From contig JAKAXA010000005.1 in the NCBI GenBank assembly GCA_021816775.1, positions 83,501 to 147,500 of the forward strand: 64,000 nt of DNA. The letters run 5' to 3'. The notes under the pieces are model-generated. The model worked only from the letters and a program-made list of their open reading frames with translations. It was not told the DNA's origin and searched no databases. The translations under genes and the position numbers were made by a program. Positions within the stretch are counted from its first letter, which is position 1, and each line of letters starts with the position of its first letter. Source of the stretch: Pseudomonadota bacterium. Its GTDB lineage: Bacteria; Pseudomonadota; Gammaproteobacteria; Steroidobacterales; Steroidobacteraceae. Below, in pieces: positions 8,644-18,984 of the stretch.

Positions 8644-10959
8644 TTGAGCCGGCCCGCCGACACAAGGGTATTGCGTCCGGCACCGTACCGGCAGTTCACG
8701 CTGCTCGGGGCGGTGTTGGCCGCTCTGGCTGCTGCGGGTGCCGCGGCGGCCCTTGGCGCTCCCGTGCTCAGCCGAATCGTGCTCGTCTCCCTGACCGGCA
8801 CCGTGGTTGCCGTCACTGCGTACAACACCGCGCGGGATCTGTTCCAGGGCGAAATTGGCGTCGACATCATCGCGCTGTTGGCGATGATCGGCGCCCTGGT
8901 GCTTGGCCAGTACCTCGCCGGCGCCATCATCGCAGTGATGCTCGCCAGCGGCATGGCGCTGGAGCAGTACGCAATCGCGCGCGCGCGGCGGGAGTTGAGC
9001 AGCCTGATCAGCCGCGCGCCACGGATCGCCCACCGCAGCAGCGCCGATCACTACGCAGACGTTGCGGTGCAGGACGTGCGCATCGGGGATGTGCTGATGG
9101 TCAAGCCCGGCGAGGTGGTGCCGGTCGATGGCATCGTCGGCGCACAGGGTGCCGTCGTCGACGAGTCGTCCCTCACGGGCGAGGCCCGGCCGGTCAAGCT
9201 CGAGGCGGGTGCGCCGCTGCGCAGTGGTGGAGCCAATGCCGGGGGACCATTCGAGCTGCGCGTGACCGCGGCCGCTGCCGACAGCACCTACGCCGGCATC
9301 ATCCGCCTGGTGCAGGCTGCGGAGCAGTCCAAAGCGCCGTTTGCGCGCTTGGCTGACCGCTATGCGCTGGTGTTCCTCGCCGCCACGCTGGCGCTCGCCG
9401 CGGTCGCGTGGCTGATCGGGGGAGATGCCGAGCGGGCGCTCGCGGTCCTGGTGGTTGCCACTCCGTGTCCACTGATACTCGCGGTGCCGGCAGCGATCAT
9501 GGCCGGGGTGTCCCGCGCGGCGCGCAGCGGCATCATCATGAAGGGCGGGGCGCCGCTCGAGACGCTGGCGAGGGTGCAGGTGGTGCTGCTCGACAAGACC
9601 GGGACCGTCACCGCCGCGCGGCCGGTCGTCGTTGCGGTCGAGCCTCTCGGGGCGCTCAGCGCCGAAGAACTGCTGCGGCACGCGGGGGCGCTCGAGCAGC
9701 TCTCGGTTCACCCGTTCGCACCCGCGATTCTCGCTGAAGCGCGTGCCCGCGACCTGCAGCTCGCGTTCCCGGAGGGCGTTCACGAACAGATGGGCGCAGG
9801 CATTACCGGCACCGTCGATGGTCGCCACGTCGCGGTGGGCCAGCACGACTTCGTGGTGCCGGACACCGCACGCACCGCGGCGGTCCGCTCGGTCGAGCTG
9901 CGGGCGGCCGCCGATGGGTCATCGTGCGTCTTTGTCGCCATCGACGGCGCGCTCGCCGGCGCGCTGCTGCTGCAGGATTACATTCGGCCGGAGGCCCCGC
10001 GGGTCTTGCGGTCACTGCGACACTTGGGCATACGGCGCATTCATCTGGTCACCGGCGATCATCCCGATGTAGCGGAGCTCGTCGCCGATGCGCTCGGGAT
10101 CGATCGGTTGTTCGCGGAGCGCGCCCCGGAGGACAAAGTCGACGTCGTGCGTGCGGCCCGCCGGGAGGGGATCACGGCGATGGTCGGGGATGGCATCAAC
10201 GATGCGCCCGCACTGGCGCTCGCCGACGTTGGTATCGCCATGGGGGGGCGCGGCGCAACGGCCGCTTCCGAAGCCGCTGACATCGTGCTCACTTCGGATC
10301 GGTTTGAGGGGGTCGCACGCGCGGTGCACATCGCGCAGCGCACCCGGCGGATCGCATTGCAAAGCGTGTGGGTGGGCATGGGCCTGTCGGTCATCGCGAT
10401 GGGATTCGCCGCGGCCGGGTTCATCCCGCCGATCAGCGGAGCGCTGCTGCAGGAAGGCATCGACGTGCTCGTCATTCTCAATGCGCTGCGTGCGCTCGCC
10501 GGTCGCGTGAGCGGCTCGGCGGGCAGCACGGAGGCCAAGCGCCTCGCTCAGGCGCTCGATAGCACTCACCGCTCGCTGCGCCCCCGGGTGAGCGAACTCG
10601 CCGAGCTCGCCGTGCGAATCGACAGCCTGCCGCCGGCCGAGGCTCGGGCGCGGCTCGAGCAGACCGTGCGGATGCTCGAGGAGGAGCTGCTGCCGCACGA
10701 AAACGAGGAGCAGCAGACCGCTTATCCCATCCTCGAGAACATGCTTGCCGGGGAAAATCCGACCGGGCCGCTGATCCACACCCACGGTGAGATCCGCCGT
10801 CTGAGCCGGCTGTTTGCGCGCCGGGTGGCCCAACTGCCGCCCGCGGGCCCCTCCGCGGAGGATCTGCGCGACATTCACCGGCTGCTCTACGGCCTGCACG
10901 CCATTCTCACCCTGCATTTCGCGCAGGAAGACGAACTCTACAGCCTCTTGGCAGCCTGA
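8644..10959 (+). CDS. P1B-5 type metal-transporting ATPase with C-terminal hemerythrin-like domain
   Basis: A 771-residue membrane pump. The P-type core has the actuator loop SLTGEARP, the transmembrane motif TPCP (Cys275), the phosphorylation site DKTGT (Asp317), an HP motif (SVHPF), and the hinge MVGDGINDAPALA. No N-terminal metal-binding domain is present. The TPC motif rather than CPC places it with P1B-5 pumps, reported to export nickel/iron. After the last helices (~residue 615) comes a ~140-residue helical domain with candidate di-iron ligands His642, His685, Glu688/689, His714, His752, His758 and Glu762: a hemerythrin-like domain, as described for this subclass. The TTG start at 8644 is weakly supported; a TTG at 8669 is out of frame. 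Metal identity remains inference. Confidence 0.88.
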   Translation: MSRPADTRVLRPAPYRQFTLLGAVLAALAAAGAAAALGAPVLSRIVLVSLTGTVVAVTAYNTARDLFQGEIGVDIIALLAMIGALVLGQYLAGAIIAVMLASGMALEQYAIARARRELSSLISRAPRIAHRSSADHYADVAVQDVRIGDVLMVKPGEVVPVDGIVGAQGAVVDESSLTGEARPVKLEAGAPLRSGGANAGGPFELRVTAAAADSTYAGIIRLVQAAEQSKAPFARLADRYALVFLAATLALAAVAWLIGGDAERALAVLVVATPCPLILAVPAAIMAGVSRAARSGIIMKGGAPLETLARVQVVLLDKTGTVTAARPVVVAVEPLGALSAEELLRHAGALEQLSVHPFAPAILAEARARDLQLAFPEGVHEQMGAGITGTVDGRHVAVGQHDFVVPDTARTAAVRSVELRAAADGSSCVFVAIDGALAGALLLQDYIRPEAPRVLRSLRHLGIRRIHLVTGDHPDVAELVADALGIDRLFAERAPEDKVDVVRAARREGITAMVGDGINDAPALALADVGIAMGGRGATAASEAADIVLTSDRFEGVARAVHIAQRTRRIALQSVWVGMGLSVIAMGFAAAGFIPPISGALLQEGIDVLVILNALRALAGRVSGSAGSTEAKRLAQALDSTHRSLRPRVSELAELAVRIDSLPPAEARARLEQTVRMLEEELLPHENEEQQTAYPILENMLAGENPTGPLIHTHGEIRRLSRLFARRVAQLPPAGPSAEDLRDIHRLLYGLHAILTLHFAQEDELYSLLAA

Positions 10960-11091
10960 GCGCGTCCGTCGCGGCCGCGACACCCCGGCCTTCCGGGCGC
11001 GAGCGGGACCGGCCCGGATACCCATACGCACAAATGCGCCTTACCGCAGGGCCTGAGCCGCCTTAGTGTTCAATTGGCGGGCGGAACTCTC

Positions 11092-12369
11092 ATGGATACA
11101 CCCACCACGTCAGATCACTCAACGCCGGCGCCCGAGTCGCCGAGCGTCAAGGGCGGCTCGCCTGCCGCAGGCGGCCGGGAGCGTGGCCGGCGTTGGCTGC
11201 TGCGTGCCGTGGTCGCGATCGCGCTCGTCACGGCGGTGTCGCTTGGAATATGGCACTACCTTACGCCGGCCGCTCGCATCACCTACGTCACCGCGCCGGT
11301 GAGCCGTGGGCGCGTCGCGCCGTATGTCACCGCGAGCGGCAGCGTCAACCCCGTCGTGACCATTCAAGTCGGAACCTACGTCTCGGGGGTGATTCAGGAC
11401 CTGTATTGCGACTACAACACCCGAGTCAAGGCCGGTCAGCTGTGCGCCCGCATCGATCCGCGTCCCTACCAAGTGGTCGTCGATCAGGGGCGGGCCGCGC
11501 TGGCGGCCGCTCGAGCGCAACTCGCCAAAGATGAGGCGAGCCTCGTCTACGCCAGCGCGAGCGCGCAGCGGCAGACGCGGCTTCTCGTGGACCATCTCAC
11601 GTCCCAGGATGCCGCCGACTCCGCCCGCAGCGCCTATGAGCAGGTCCGAGCACAGGTCAATCTGGATCAGGCGACGATCAAGGAGCGCCAGGCCGACCTG
11701 CAGGCCGCCGAGGTCAATCTCGGCTACACGCGCATCACCTCGCCGGTCGATGGCATCGTCGTGACACGCAATGTCACCCAGGGACAGACCGTTGCCGCCA
11801 GCTTCCAGACGCCGACGCTGTTTCTCATTGCCACCAATCTGACGCAGATGCAGGTCGATGCCAACGTCAGCGAGTCCGATATCGGTCAGGTCAAAGCCGG
11901 AGATGCCGCGACCTTCACGGTCGAGGCGTTTCCTGCGCATGTCTTCCAGGGACGAGTCACCCAAGTACGGCAGTCGCCGCAGACGGTTCAGAACGTCGTG
12001 ACGTACGACGTCGTGGTGAGCGCGGACAATCCGCAGCTGCTGCTCAAGCCCGGCATGACCGCCGATGTGCGGATCGTGACCACGGACATACCCGATGCAC
12101 TGCGTGTTCCGGTCGATGCGCTGCGCTTTTGGCCGCAATCCGTGCCCAAGCCCACCGAGGCGCGATCGGCCGCGCAAGAGGTCTGGGCGCTGCGCGACGG
12201 GCGTCCGGTCGCCGTCCCCGTGACGGCCGGCGTCACTGATGACGTCTATGCACAGATCAACTCCGGCGCACTGCGGGTCGGTGAGCCGGTGATCATCGGG
12301 GAGCGCTCGAGCGAGGGCGCGCCGGGCAAGCCGGGGAACGCTGCGCGGCCCCGCTCGCCGTTCCTGTAA
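11092..12369 (+). CDS. MacA-like periplasmic adaptor (membrane fusion protein)
   Basis: Adaptor of a tripartite exporter, 425 residues, anchored by one N-terminal helix (WLLRAVVAIALVTAVSLGIW) and otherwise periplasmic. It shows the lipoyl half motifs (VTIQVGTYVSGVIQDLYCDYN and YTRITSPVDGIVVTRNVTQG) flanking an alpha-hairpin rich in Ala/Gln, then beta-barrel and membrane-proximal domains. The ATG at 11092 is preferred over an upstream TTG (11074). It lies 18 bases before the MacB-like gene, so they form an operon. The outer-membrane channel is not encoded here; TolC would be the usual partner. Confidence 0.88.
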   Translation: MDTPTTSDHSTPAPESPSVKGGSPAAGGRERGRRWLLRAVVAIALVTAVSLGIWHYLTPAARITYVTAPVSRGRVAPYVTASGSVNPVVTIQVGTYVSGVIQDLYCDYNTRVKAGQLCARIDPRPYQVVVDQGRAALAAARAQLAKDEASLVYASASAQRQTRLLVDHLTSQDAADSARSAYEQVRAQVNLDQATIKERQADLQAAEVNLGYTRITSPVDGIVVTRNVTQGQTVAASFQTPTLFLIATNLTQMQVDANVSESDIGQVKAGDAATFTVEAFPAHVFQGRVTQVRQSPQTVQNVVTYDVVVSADNPQLLLKPGMTADVRIVTTDIPDALRVPVDALRFWPQSVPKPTEARSAAQEVWALRDGRPVAVPVTAGVTDDVYAQINSGALRVGEPVIIGERSSEGAPGKPGNAARPRSPFL

Positions 12370-12387
12370 CGGCCCGGGCGACATGCC

Positions 12388-14463
<2,076 letters not shown>

Positions 14464-14478
14464 GGCCCCCCCGAGGCC

Positions 14479-15291
14479 CTAGCGCCCCTGGCCGAACGCC
14501 ACGGAGAAGCTCAGCAGCCCGCCGCCCGGCAGGGGCGAGAAGGCGATGCGCTGGCGGGGGCTTCGATTGAAGCCCATGAAGGTGTTGGTGAAGAAATCGG
14601 CGCAGAAATTGCCGAGCGCCATGCCGAAGAGGGTGTCGGAGGGATAATGCCAGCCGCCCTCGATGCGCGCCCAGGCGGTGGCGAAAGTCAGCCCATGCAG
14701 GCCGACATCGAGCGCGTCGCGCACGTGGGGGTTCATGGGAATCTGCTCGAGATTGAGCGTCGCGAGGCGGGTATACACGGCCGATGCGGTGGTGTGATTC
14801 GACGGGAAGCTGTGATTGTTGGCGCGATTCGGCCGCTCGCGGTACGCGAGGCGGCTGATCATCGAATTGGTCTCGATCGCCGTCGTGGCGGCAACCAGGT
14901 TGACCAGATACCCCTTGGCCTTGTCCTCGAGCCAGGTCTTGCCGAAGTGGCCGCTCGGCGCGAACAGCAGCGCGGCGATGTCGACGCCGACCGAGGCGCT
15001 GCGCAGCGTGTAACTCCAGCTCGTGGCATTGGCGTTGGAGCCGAACACCGGCGTATGCGTGCGCCCCCAGCGCGAAATGCGGTGATCGAAGTTGCCGAAC
15101 TGCAGCGCCGCCGCACCGGCGAGCGGACCCCAGACCCAGGGGTCCGTGGCCGCCGAGACGGCCGCCCGGCGCACGCGCGCCCAACCGGGCTTGATCGTCA
15201 CGTTCTGCCCCCAATGCGGGCCGCCGGGCAGCGTCGCGCAGCCGGTCAGGGCGAGCACTGTCAGCGGTAGAGCGGCCCGCAGCCAGCGCAT
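14479..15291 (-). CDS. PAP2-family phosphatase lipoprotein
   Basis: A 270-residue phosphatase of the PAP2/acid phosphatase fold, probably anchored in the envelope: the N-terminus has a lipobox LTGC (Cys18). Three signature regions are seen: RLAYRERPNR (C1), FPSNHTTASA (C2, with Asn replacing the usual Gly before His) and ARIEGGWHYPSDTLFG (C3). Substrates of the family include lipid phosphates. It begins directly at the stop codon of the upstream PAP2 gene (TGA-ATG, no gap), implying translational coupling. Confidence 0.85.
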   Translation of the reverse strand: MRWLRAALPLTVLALTGCATLPGGPHWGQNVTIKPGWARVRRAAVSAATDPWVWGPLAGAAALQFGNFDHRISRWGRTHTPVFGSNANATSWSYTLRSASVGVDIAALLFAPSGHFGKTWLEDKAKGYLVNLVAATTAIETNSMISRLAYRERPNRANNHSFPSNHTTASAVYTRLATLNLEQIPMNPHVRDALDVGLHGLTFATAWARIEGGWHYPSDTLFGMALGNFCADFFTNTFMGFNRSPRQRIAFSPLPGGGLLSFSVAFGQGR

Positions 15292-16116
15292 TCAGAAGTC
15301 CTTGACGAAGCCGACCGACACGCCGCGCGGCAGGATCTCAACGAGCAGCGGGACCTTGCGCTCAGAGGCCCAGTAGCCGAAGGCAGAGCCGAGCAGCCAG
15401 CCGGCAATGACATCGGATTGCCAGTGCCCCTGGCTCTTCATGCGCCCGTAGGCGTCGTAGACCGGCAGCAACTCGGCGGCCCAGATCCACGGATAGCGAT
15501 GCCGATAGTGCAGGATGAACGGCGTGACGAAGCTCGCCTGCAGCGTGACCTCACCGCTCGGGAAGCTTTGATCGGTTCCCTGGAAGAACGCGTTCGGGCC
15601 CTTGCCCTGGTAGGGCCGCGCCCGGCGGAATGTGTACTTCAGGGCGTCGGCGGCAAAGCCCGCGAACACCGAGGAGTCGGCCGCCTGCCAGAACACGTGG
15701 CCGAGCCCTTTGTGATTGCCGAGGAAGAGCGCCCCGGCCGCCTCGAAGGCGACGGTGCCGTATTCCAGGCCCAGCTGGTTCGAGCGCGAGAAGATGCCGT
15801 TGTTGTCCTGCGCCTTCAGCCGGTAATCGATGCCGAAGGGACCGTGACTGGAGCCCTCGTGGATCCGCATCGCGGCGAGAAAGGCCGCGGCCCCCGCGGC
15901 GGGCAGCACCCAGCGCCGCCGCCACCATGAGCGCGCCCCGGCACGCAGTTTGGACTTCACCGCCGTTTGGCTTGATGAGTGAGGGCTCGAAGCAGGCCGG
16001 GTGCGCGCTCCCTCGCCCGCATATGCCCGGATCGGCGCGACAACCAGAAGCGCAATCAGCGACGCACCGGCCAGGGCGCGGCGCGGATTGCTCGAACGGG
16101 TTCGCAGTGTGTTCAT
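15292..16116 (-). CDS. PAP2-family phosphatase-like protein with altered C2 motif
   Basis: A 274-residue protein with an N-terminal signal-like helix (ASLIALLVVAPIRAYA) and a later helix (VLPAAGAAAFLAAMRI). It has the PAP2 C1 region ALKYTFRRARPYQG and C3 region GRMKSQGHWQSDVIAGWLLG, but C2 reads FPSGEVT where the canonical motif is PSGH. The missing His is the acid/base residue in characterised enzymes, so activity may be altered. ATG 16116 is chosen because AGGGGA precedes it; an open frame extends upstream without support. It is the first gene of a two-gene PAP2 unit. Confidence 0.8.
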   Translation of the reverse strand: MNTLRTRSSNPRRALAGASLIALLVVAPIRAYAGEGARTRPASSPHSSSQTAVKSKLRAGARSWWRRRWVLPAAGAAAFLAAMRIHEGSSHGPFGIDYRLKAQDNNGIFSRSNQLGLEYGTVAFEAAGALFLGNHKGLGHVFWQAADSSVFAGFAADALKYTFRRARPYQGKGPNAFFQGTDQSFPSGEVTLQASFVTPFILHYRHRYPWIWAAELLPVYDAYGRMKSQGHWQSDVIAGWLLGSAFGYWASERKVPLLVEILPRGVSVGFVKDF

Positions 16117-16623
16117 CAAGGTCGTCCCCTGAGTCAGGCGTTCCAGCAGAGCGCGCCGCTCGGCACGCCTGCCAACGGAGATCCACTGGTTTCGGTCGCG
16201 GGAATCATCGGCGCAAGCGGCGCGGCAAAGAGTATCAGGCCAGCGTCGAGCGCGGAGGCGCACGCCGAGCGGCTCAGGTGCTGTGCAAAGCGGGCTCGGC
16301 GGATCGACGGCTGCGGTCACGTGAACCTCGAACCAAACCAGACGGTCTGCAGGTCCCGGCGCCCGATCCTCAACGTGGAGTCGTTTTCGCGGTCGACCGC
16401 GGCGGCCCGGCATCGACGGGAGTCGCGCGTGGCGGGATGGCCGGCCGCGCTGCCCGATCTTCCCTTAGAAGAGGCCTGTCACGGAAGGTTCCCGCTGCGG
16501 GTGCGTCGCGCCGCCCTCGAGCATCACATCGGGTCGCGCGTGCCGCGTGTGACTCGCTTCCGGCACGATGGGGTGCCGGATGAGGCGATTGCGCCCGAGC
16601 CCGCGGCTGGTAAGCTGCGGATC
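16117..16623. other. Divergent intergenic region, no gene recognised
   Basis: About 500 bases between the minus-strand PAP2 pair and the plus-strand methyltransferase. The plus frame is open throughout and continuous with the methyltransferase, but the translated sequence is Arg-rich and lacks domain features. I treat it as non-coding and saw no RNA gene. Confidence 0.4.
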
Positions 16624-17259
16624 ATGAGACCCCCGACACCTGCAGGCTTCAATGACGCGCTCGAGCGCTGGAACGAGCGCTTTTCGCAGCCCGGTTATCT
16701 CTTCGGACTCGCGCCGAACGCCTTCCTGGTCAGACAGAGCGCGCGTCTGCGGCCCGGCTCGCGGGTGCTGTGCGTCGCGGACGGCGAGGGCCGCAACAGC
16801 ACCTGGCTCGCCGCGCGCGGTCACGAGGTGACCGCGTTCGATCTGTCACCCGTGGCGGTGGACAAGGCGCGCTCGCTGGCGGCCGAGCGGGGCGTTGCGG
16901 TCGATAACCACGTCGCGGGCACCGACACCTGGGAGTGGGCGCCCGCAGAGTACGACGCGGTGGCGGCGATCTTCATCCAGTTCGCCTCGCCCGCCGAGCG
17001 TCCGTCGCTCTTTGCAGGCATGTGGCGTACGCTCAAGCCCGGCGGGCTGCTGCTGATCCAGGGCTATACGCCCAAGCAGCTCGAATACGGGACCGGCGGA
17101 CCCGGCAGGCTCGACCATCTCTACACGGCCGATATGCTGCGGGAGCTTCTGCCGCAGGCGCAGTGGCTTGAGCTCACCGAGCATGAGGCCGAGCTCACCG
17201 AGGGCGGCGGCCATCGGGGGCGCTCCGCGCTCATCGACGCGGTGGCGCGCAAAACATAA
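16624..17259 (+). CDS. Class I SAM-dependent methyltransferase
   Basis: A 211-residue cytoplasmic methyltransferase with a Rossmann fold. Motif I is VLCVADGEGRNSTWLA, motif II ends in VTAFDLS, and the post-motif region ALRTLKPGG-like appears as WRTLKPGGLLLIQG. An N-terminal WNERFSQPGYLFGLAPNAFL block is shared with TehB/thiopurine-methyltransferase-like proteins of proteobacteria. The ATG at 16624 gives the standard length; the open upstream frame is not used. Acceptor unknown, with tellurite or thiol detoxification possible for this branch. Confidence 0.85.
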   Translation: MRPPTPAGFNDALERWNERFSQPGYLFGLAPNAFLVRQSARLRPGSRVLCVADGEGRNSTWLAARGHEVTAFDLSPVAVDKARSLAAERGVAVDNHVAGTDTWEWAPAEYDAVAAIFIQFASPAERPSLFAGMWRTLKPGGLLLIQGYTPKQLEYGTGGPGRLDHLYTADMLRELLPQAQWLELTEHEAELTEGGGHRGRSALIDAVARKT

Positions 17260-17328
17260 CGGTACACCGGGAAAGATCGTTCACAGAGTGCGGGCTGCGC
17301 GTCGGCTGAGCAGAGGAGGAAGGTGCGC

Positions 17329-18516
17329 TTGAACAGACGGTCGCTCCCCCGCGACGCGTGGCTGCTGTGCTTCTCGGCATTCAGCGCCGATCTGGGCTAT
17401 CAGGGCGTGACCGCGCTCTATCCGCTCTATCTGGTCTTCCAGCTGCACGCCTCGCTGTATGCGTATGGGCTCGTCACCGCGATCGCCTTCGGCGGCGGCG
17501 CGTTCGTGTCGTATCTCGGTGGTCGCGCCGGCGATCGCTTCGACAGGAAGCACGTCGCGGTGGCGGGCAACATCCTGATTCCGCTGATGGCGCTCGCGGG
17601 GCTCGCGCATTCTCTGGCGCTCTCGGCCCTGCTTTACATTCTCGGGTGGTGGGCCCGTTATTTCCGCAGCCCCGCGCGGCGCGCGCTGCTGGTGGGCGCA
17701 ACGCCGCCCGAGGAGCGAACGCGCGCCTTCGGCACGCTGCACGCGCTGGATATCGGCGGGGGCATGCTCTCGGCGCTGATTGCCCTCGGCGCGCTGTGGC
17801 TGAAGGTGCCGGTCGCGGCCGTGATGCTTTGGGCGATCGCACCGCTGGTGGTCTCGACGCTGCTGCTGCTGTTCGTGCGCCGCAGCGAGGTCTATTCCGG
17901 CCAGACCCCCGCGCTCGCGAGCGCGGGCGCCCGCCGCATCCCGCCGCGCACGGTGCTGGCCGCGCTGCTGCTTTCCGCGACCCTCTACGGGTTCAGCTTC
18001 TACAACCTCGGGTTCCCCATCGTCACCGCCACCGAGGCGCATGCCGCTGCGCGCTACGAGTGGGGCGTGCTCGCCTACGTCGTCTACCTCGGCGTTTCGG
18101 CGCTCAGCGGCTATGTGCTCGGTGCGTGCCGGGGATCCCCGGCACGCTCGCTGTGGCTGCTCGGCTACCTGCCATCGGCGCTCGGCTCGGGACTGATCGG
18201 GCTCAGCGTGTCAGGGCACGTGCAGACGCTGGCGTTTTATCTCGCGATCGCCGTGCTCGGCTTCGGGATGGGCGCGGTCGAGACTTTCGAGCCGACACTG
18301 GTGTCCTCGCTCGTCAGCCACACGCGCCTCGGGCGCGGCATGGGGTTTCTGTCCGTCTCGCGCGCGATCGGGCAATTCCTCTCGAATCTGATCATGGGCG
18401 TCCTGTTCGTGTTCGGACAGTCGGTGCCGTACTTTTACGCGTTCGCCTGCGCGCTGCTCGCTGCGCTGGTGTTTGGTTCGGTGGAGCTAGCCGCGCGCCG
18501 GCGGTTCGCGCGGTAG
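17329..18516 (+). CDS. MFS transporter
   Basis: A major facilitator superfamily permease of 395 residues with about 12 transmembrane helices. The loop between helices 2 and 3 reads GGRAGDRFDRKHV, the MFS motif A (G-x3-D-R-x-x-R/K), and the second half has the corresponding GMGFLSVSRAIGQF region. GAGGAGGA lies 17313-17320: it is nine bases before TTG 17329 but only three before GTG 17323, so the TTG is preferred. It follows the methyltransferase gene by 69 bases. Substrate unknown; efflux is likely. Confidence 0.85.
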   Translation: MNRRSLPRDAWLLCFSAFSADLGYQGVTALYPLYLVFQLHASLYAYGLVTAIAFGGGAFVSYLGGRAGDRFDRKHVAVAGNILIPLMALAGLAHSLALSALLYILGWWARYFRSPARRALLVGATPPEERTRAFGTLHALDIGGGMLSALIALGALWLKVPVAAVMLWAIAPLVVSTLLLLFVRRSEVYSGQTPALASAGARRIPPRTVLAALLLSATLYGFSFYNLGFPIVTATEAHAAARYEWGVLAYVVYLGVSALSGYVLGACRGSPARSLWLLGYLPSALGSGLIGLSVSGHVQTLAFYLAIAVLGFGMGAVETFEPTLVSSLVSHTRLGRGMGFLSVSRAIGQFLSNLIMGVLFVFGQSVPYFYAFACALLAALVFGSVELAARRRFAR

Positions 18517-18528
18517 CATGGCGCGGCG

Positions 18529-18557
18529 AAAAAAGAAGACCCCGCTTGCGCGGGGTC
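18529..18557 (-). terminator. Rho-independent terminator, minus strand
   Basis: GACCCCGC-TTGC-GCGGGGTC is a perfect 8-base-pair stem with a four-base loop (18538-18557). On the minus strand it is followed by TTCTTTTTT, giving a full intrinsic terminator. On the plus strand no U-run follows, so it does not look designed for the MFS gene. Confidence 0.75.
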
Positions 18558-18787
18558 GGTCGCTTGCTTGCATCGAGTCGTGCTTCTTGTTTTTAGGCTG
18601 GCACGGTACGGGATGCGTCTGTGGCGCGCAGCGAGCCCGTGCTTTCTCGTAATTTCCTTGCTGTGTGGTTCTTCCCCCCGGGGCCGCGTGAGGACCCCAA
18701 GTGGGCTATTCGTAGCAATACCTATGCCAACATGAACGCTCTGGACCGACTCCTCACCGATCGGCACCCTCTCTGAGCGCGAATGTG

Positions 18788-18806
18788 ACGTAATGTCAAT
18801 TTACGT
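18788..18806. promoter_or_regulatory. Inverted repeat upstream of the transglycosylase gene
   Basis: ACGTAA and TTACGT are separated by seven bases, overlapping a second TGAC/GTCA dyad. It lies ~180 bases before the start of the next gene. An operator is possible; the binding protein is unknown. Confidence 0.3.
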
Positions 18807-18984
18807 GAGATGATTTGGCCTATTCTTCGCGCAAGCCCATCTTCCGCTGCCGCCGAGATACCTCAAACCGCTGTGCATGTAAAAAACTTCGACGAGTTTA
18901 AGGCATCATCGTGCGCGGGAATGGAGCCGCCGAGCTCATAACACTCTGAATCTATTAATGAATAAGATCCGCATCGAGGTGTAA

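Larger units (their letters stand above)
18517..18984. other. Intergenic region with minus-strand terminator
   Basis: These 468 bases hold a strong terminator read on the minus strand (18529-18557) but no recognisable protein gene upstream of it. A minus-strand frame (18767 downward) runs through the terminator hairpin and has no domain features. Base composition becomes more AT-rich after ~18785, where promoter elements of the transglycosylase gene are expected. A small RNA ending at the terminator is possible. Confidence 0.45.

Noticed and set aside
7828..9846. Minus-strand frame of 672 codons opposite the Gln-rich and ATPase genes
   Set aside because: Poly-Leu sequence is the antisense of CAG/CAA repeats; it covers two well supported plus-strand genes.
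15979..16623. Long N-terminal extension of the methyltransferase in the open plus frame
   Set aside because: The translated stretch is Arg-rich, overlaps the PAP2 gene on the other strand and has no fold; the normal family start is ATG 16624.
18435..18767. Minus-strand frame of 110 codons
   Set aside because: It reads straight through the strong terminator hairpin and then into the MFS gene antisense; no domain or good start signal is present.
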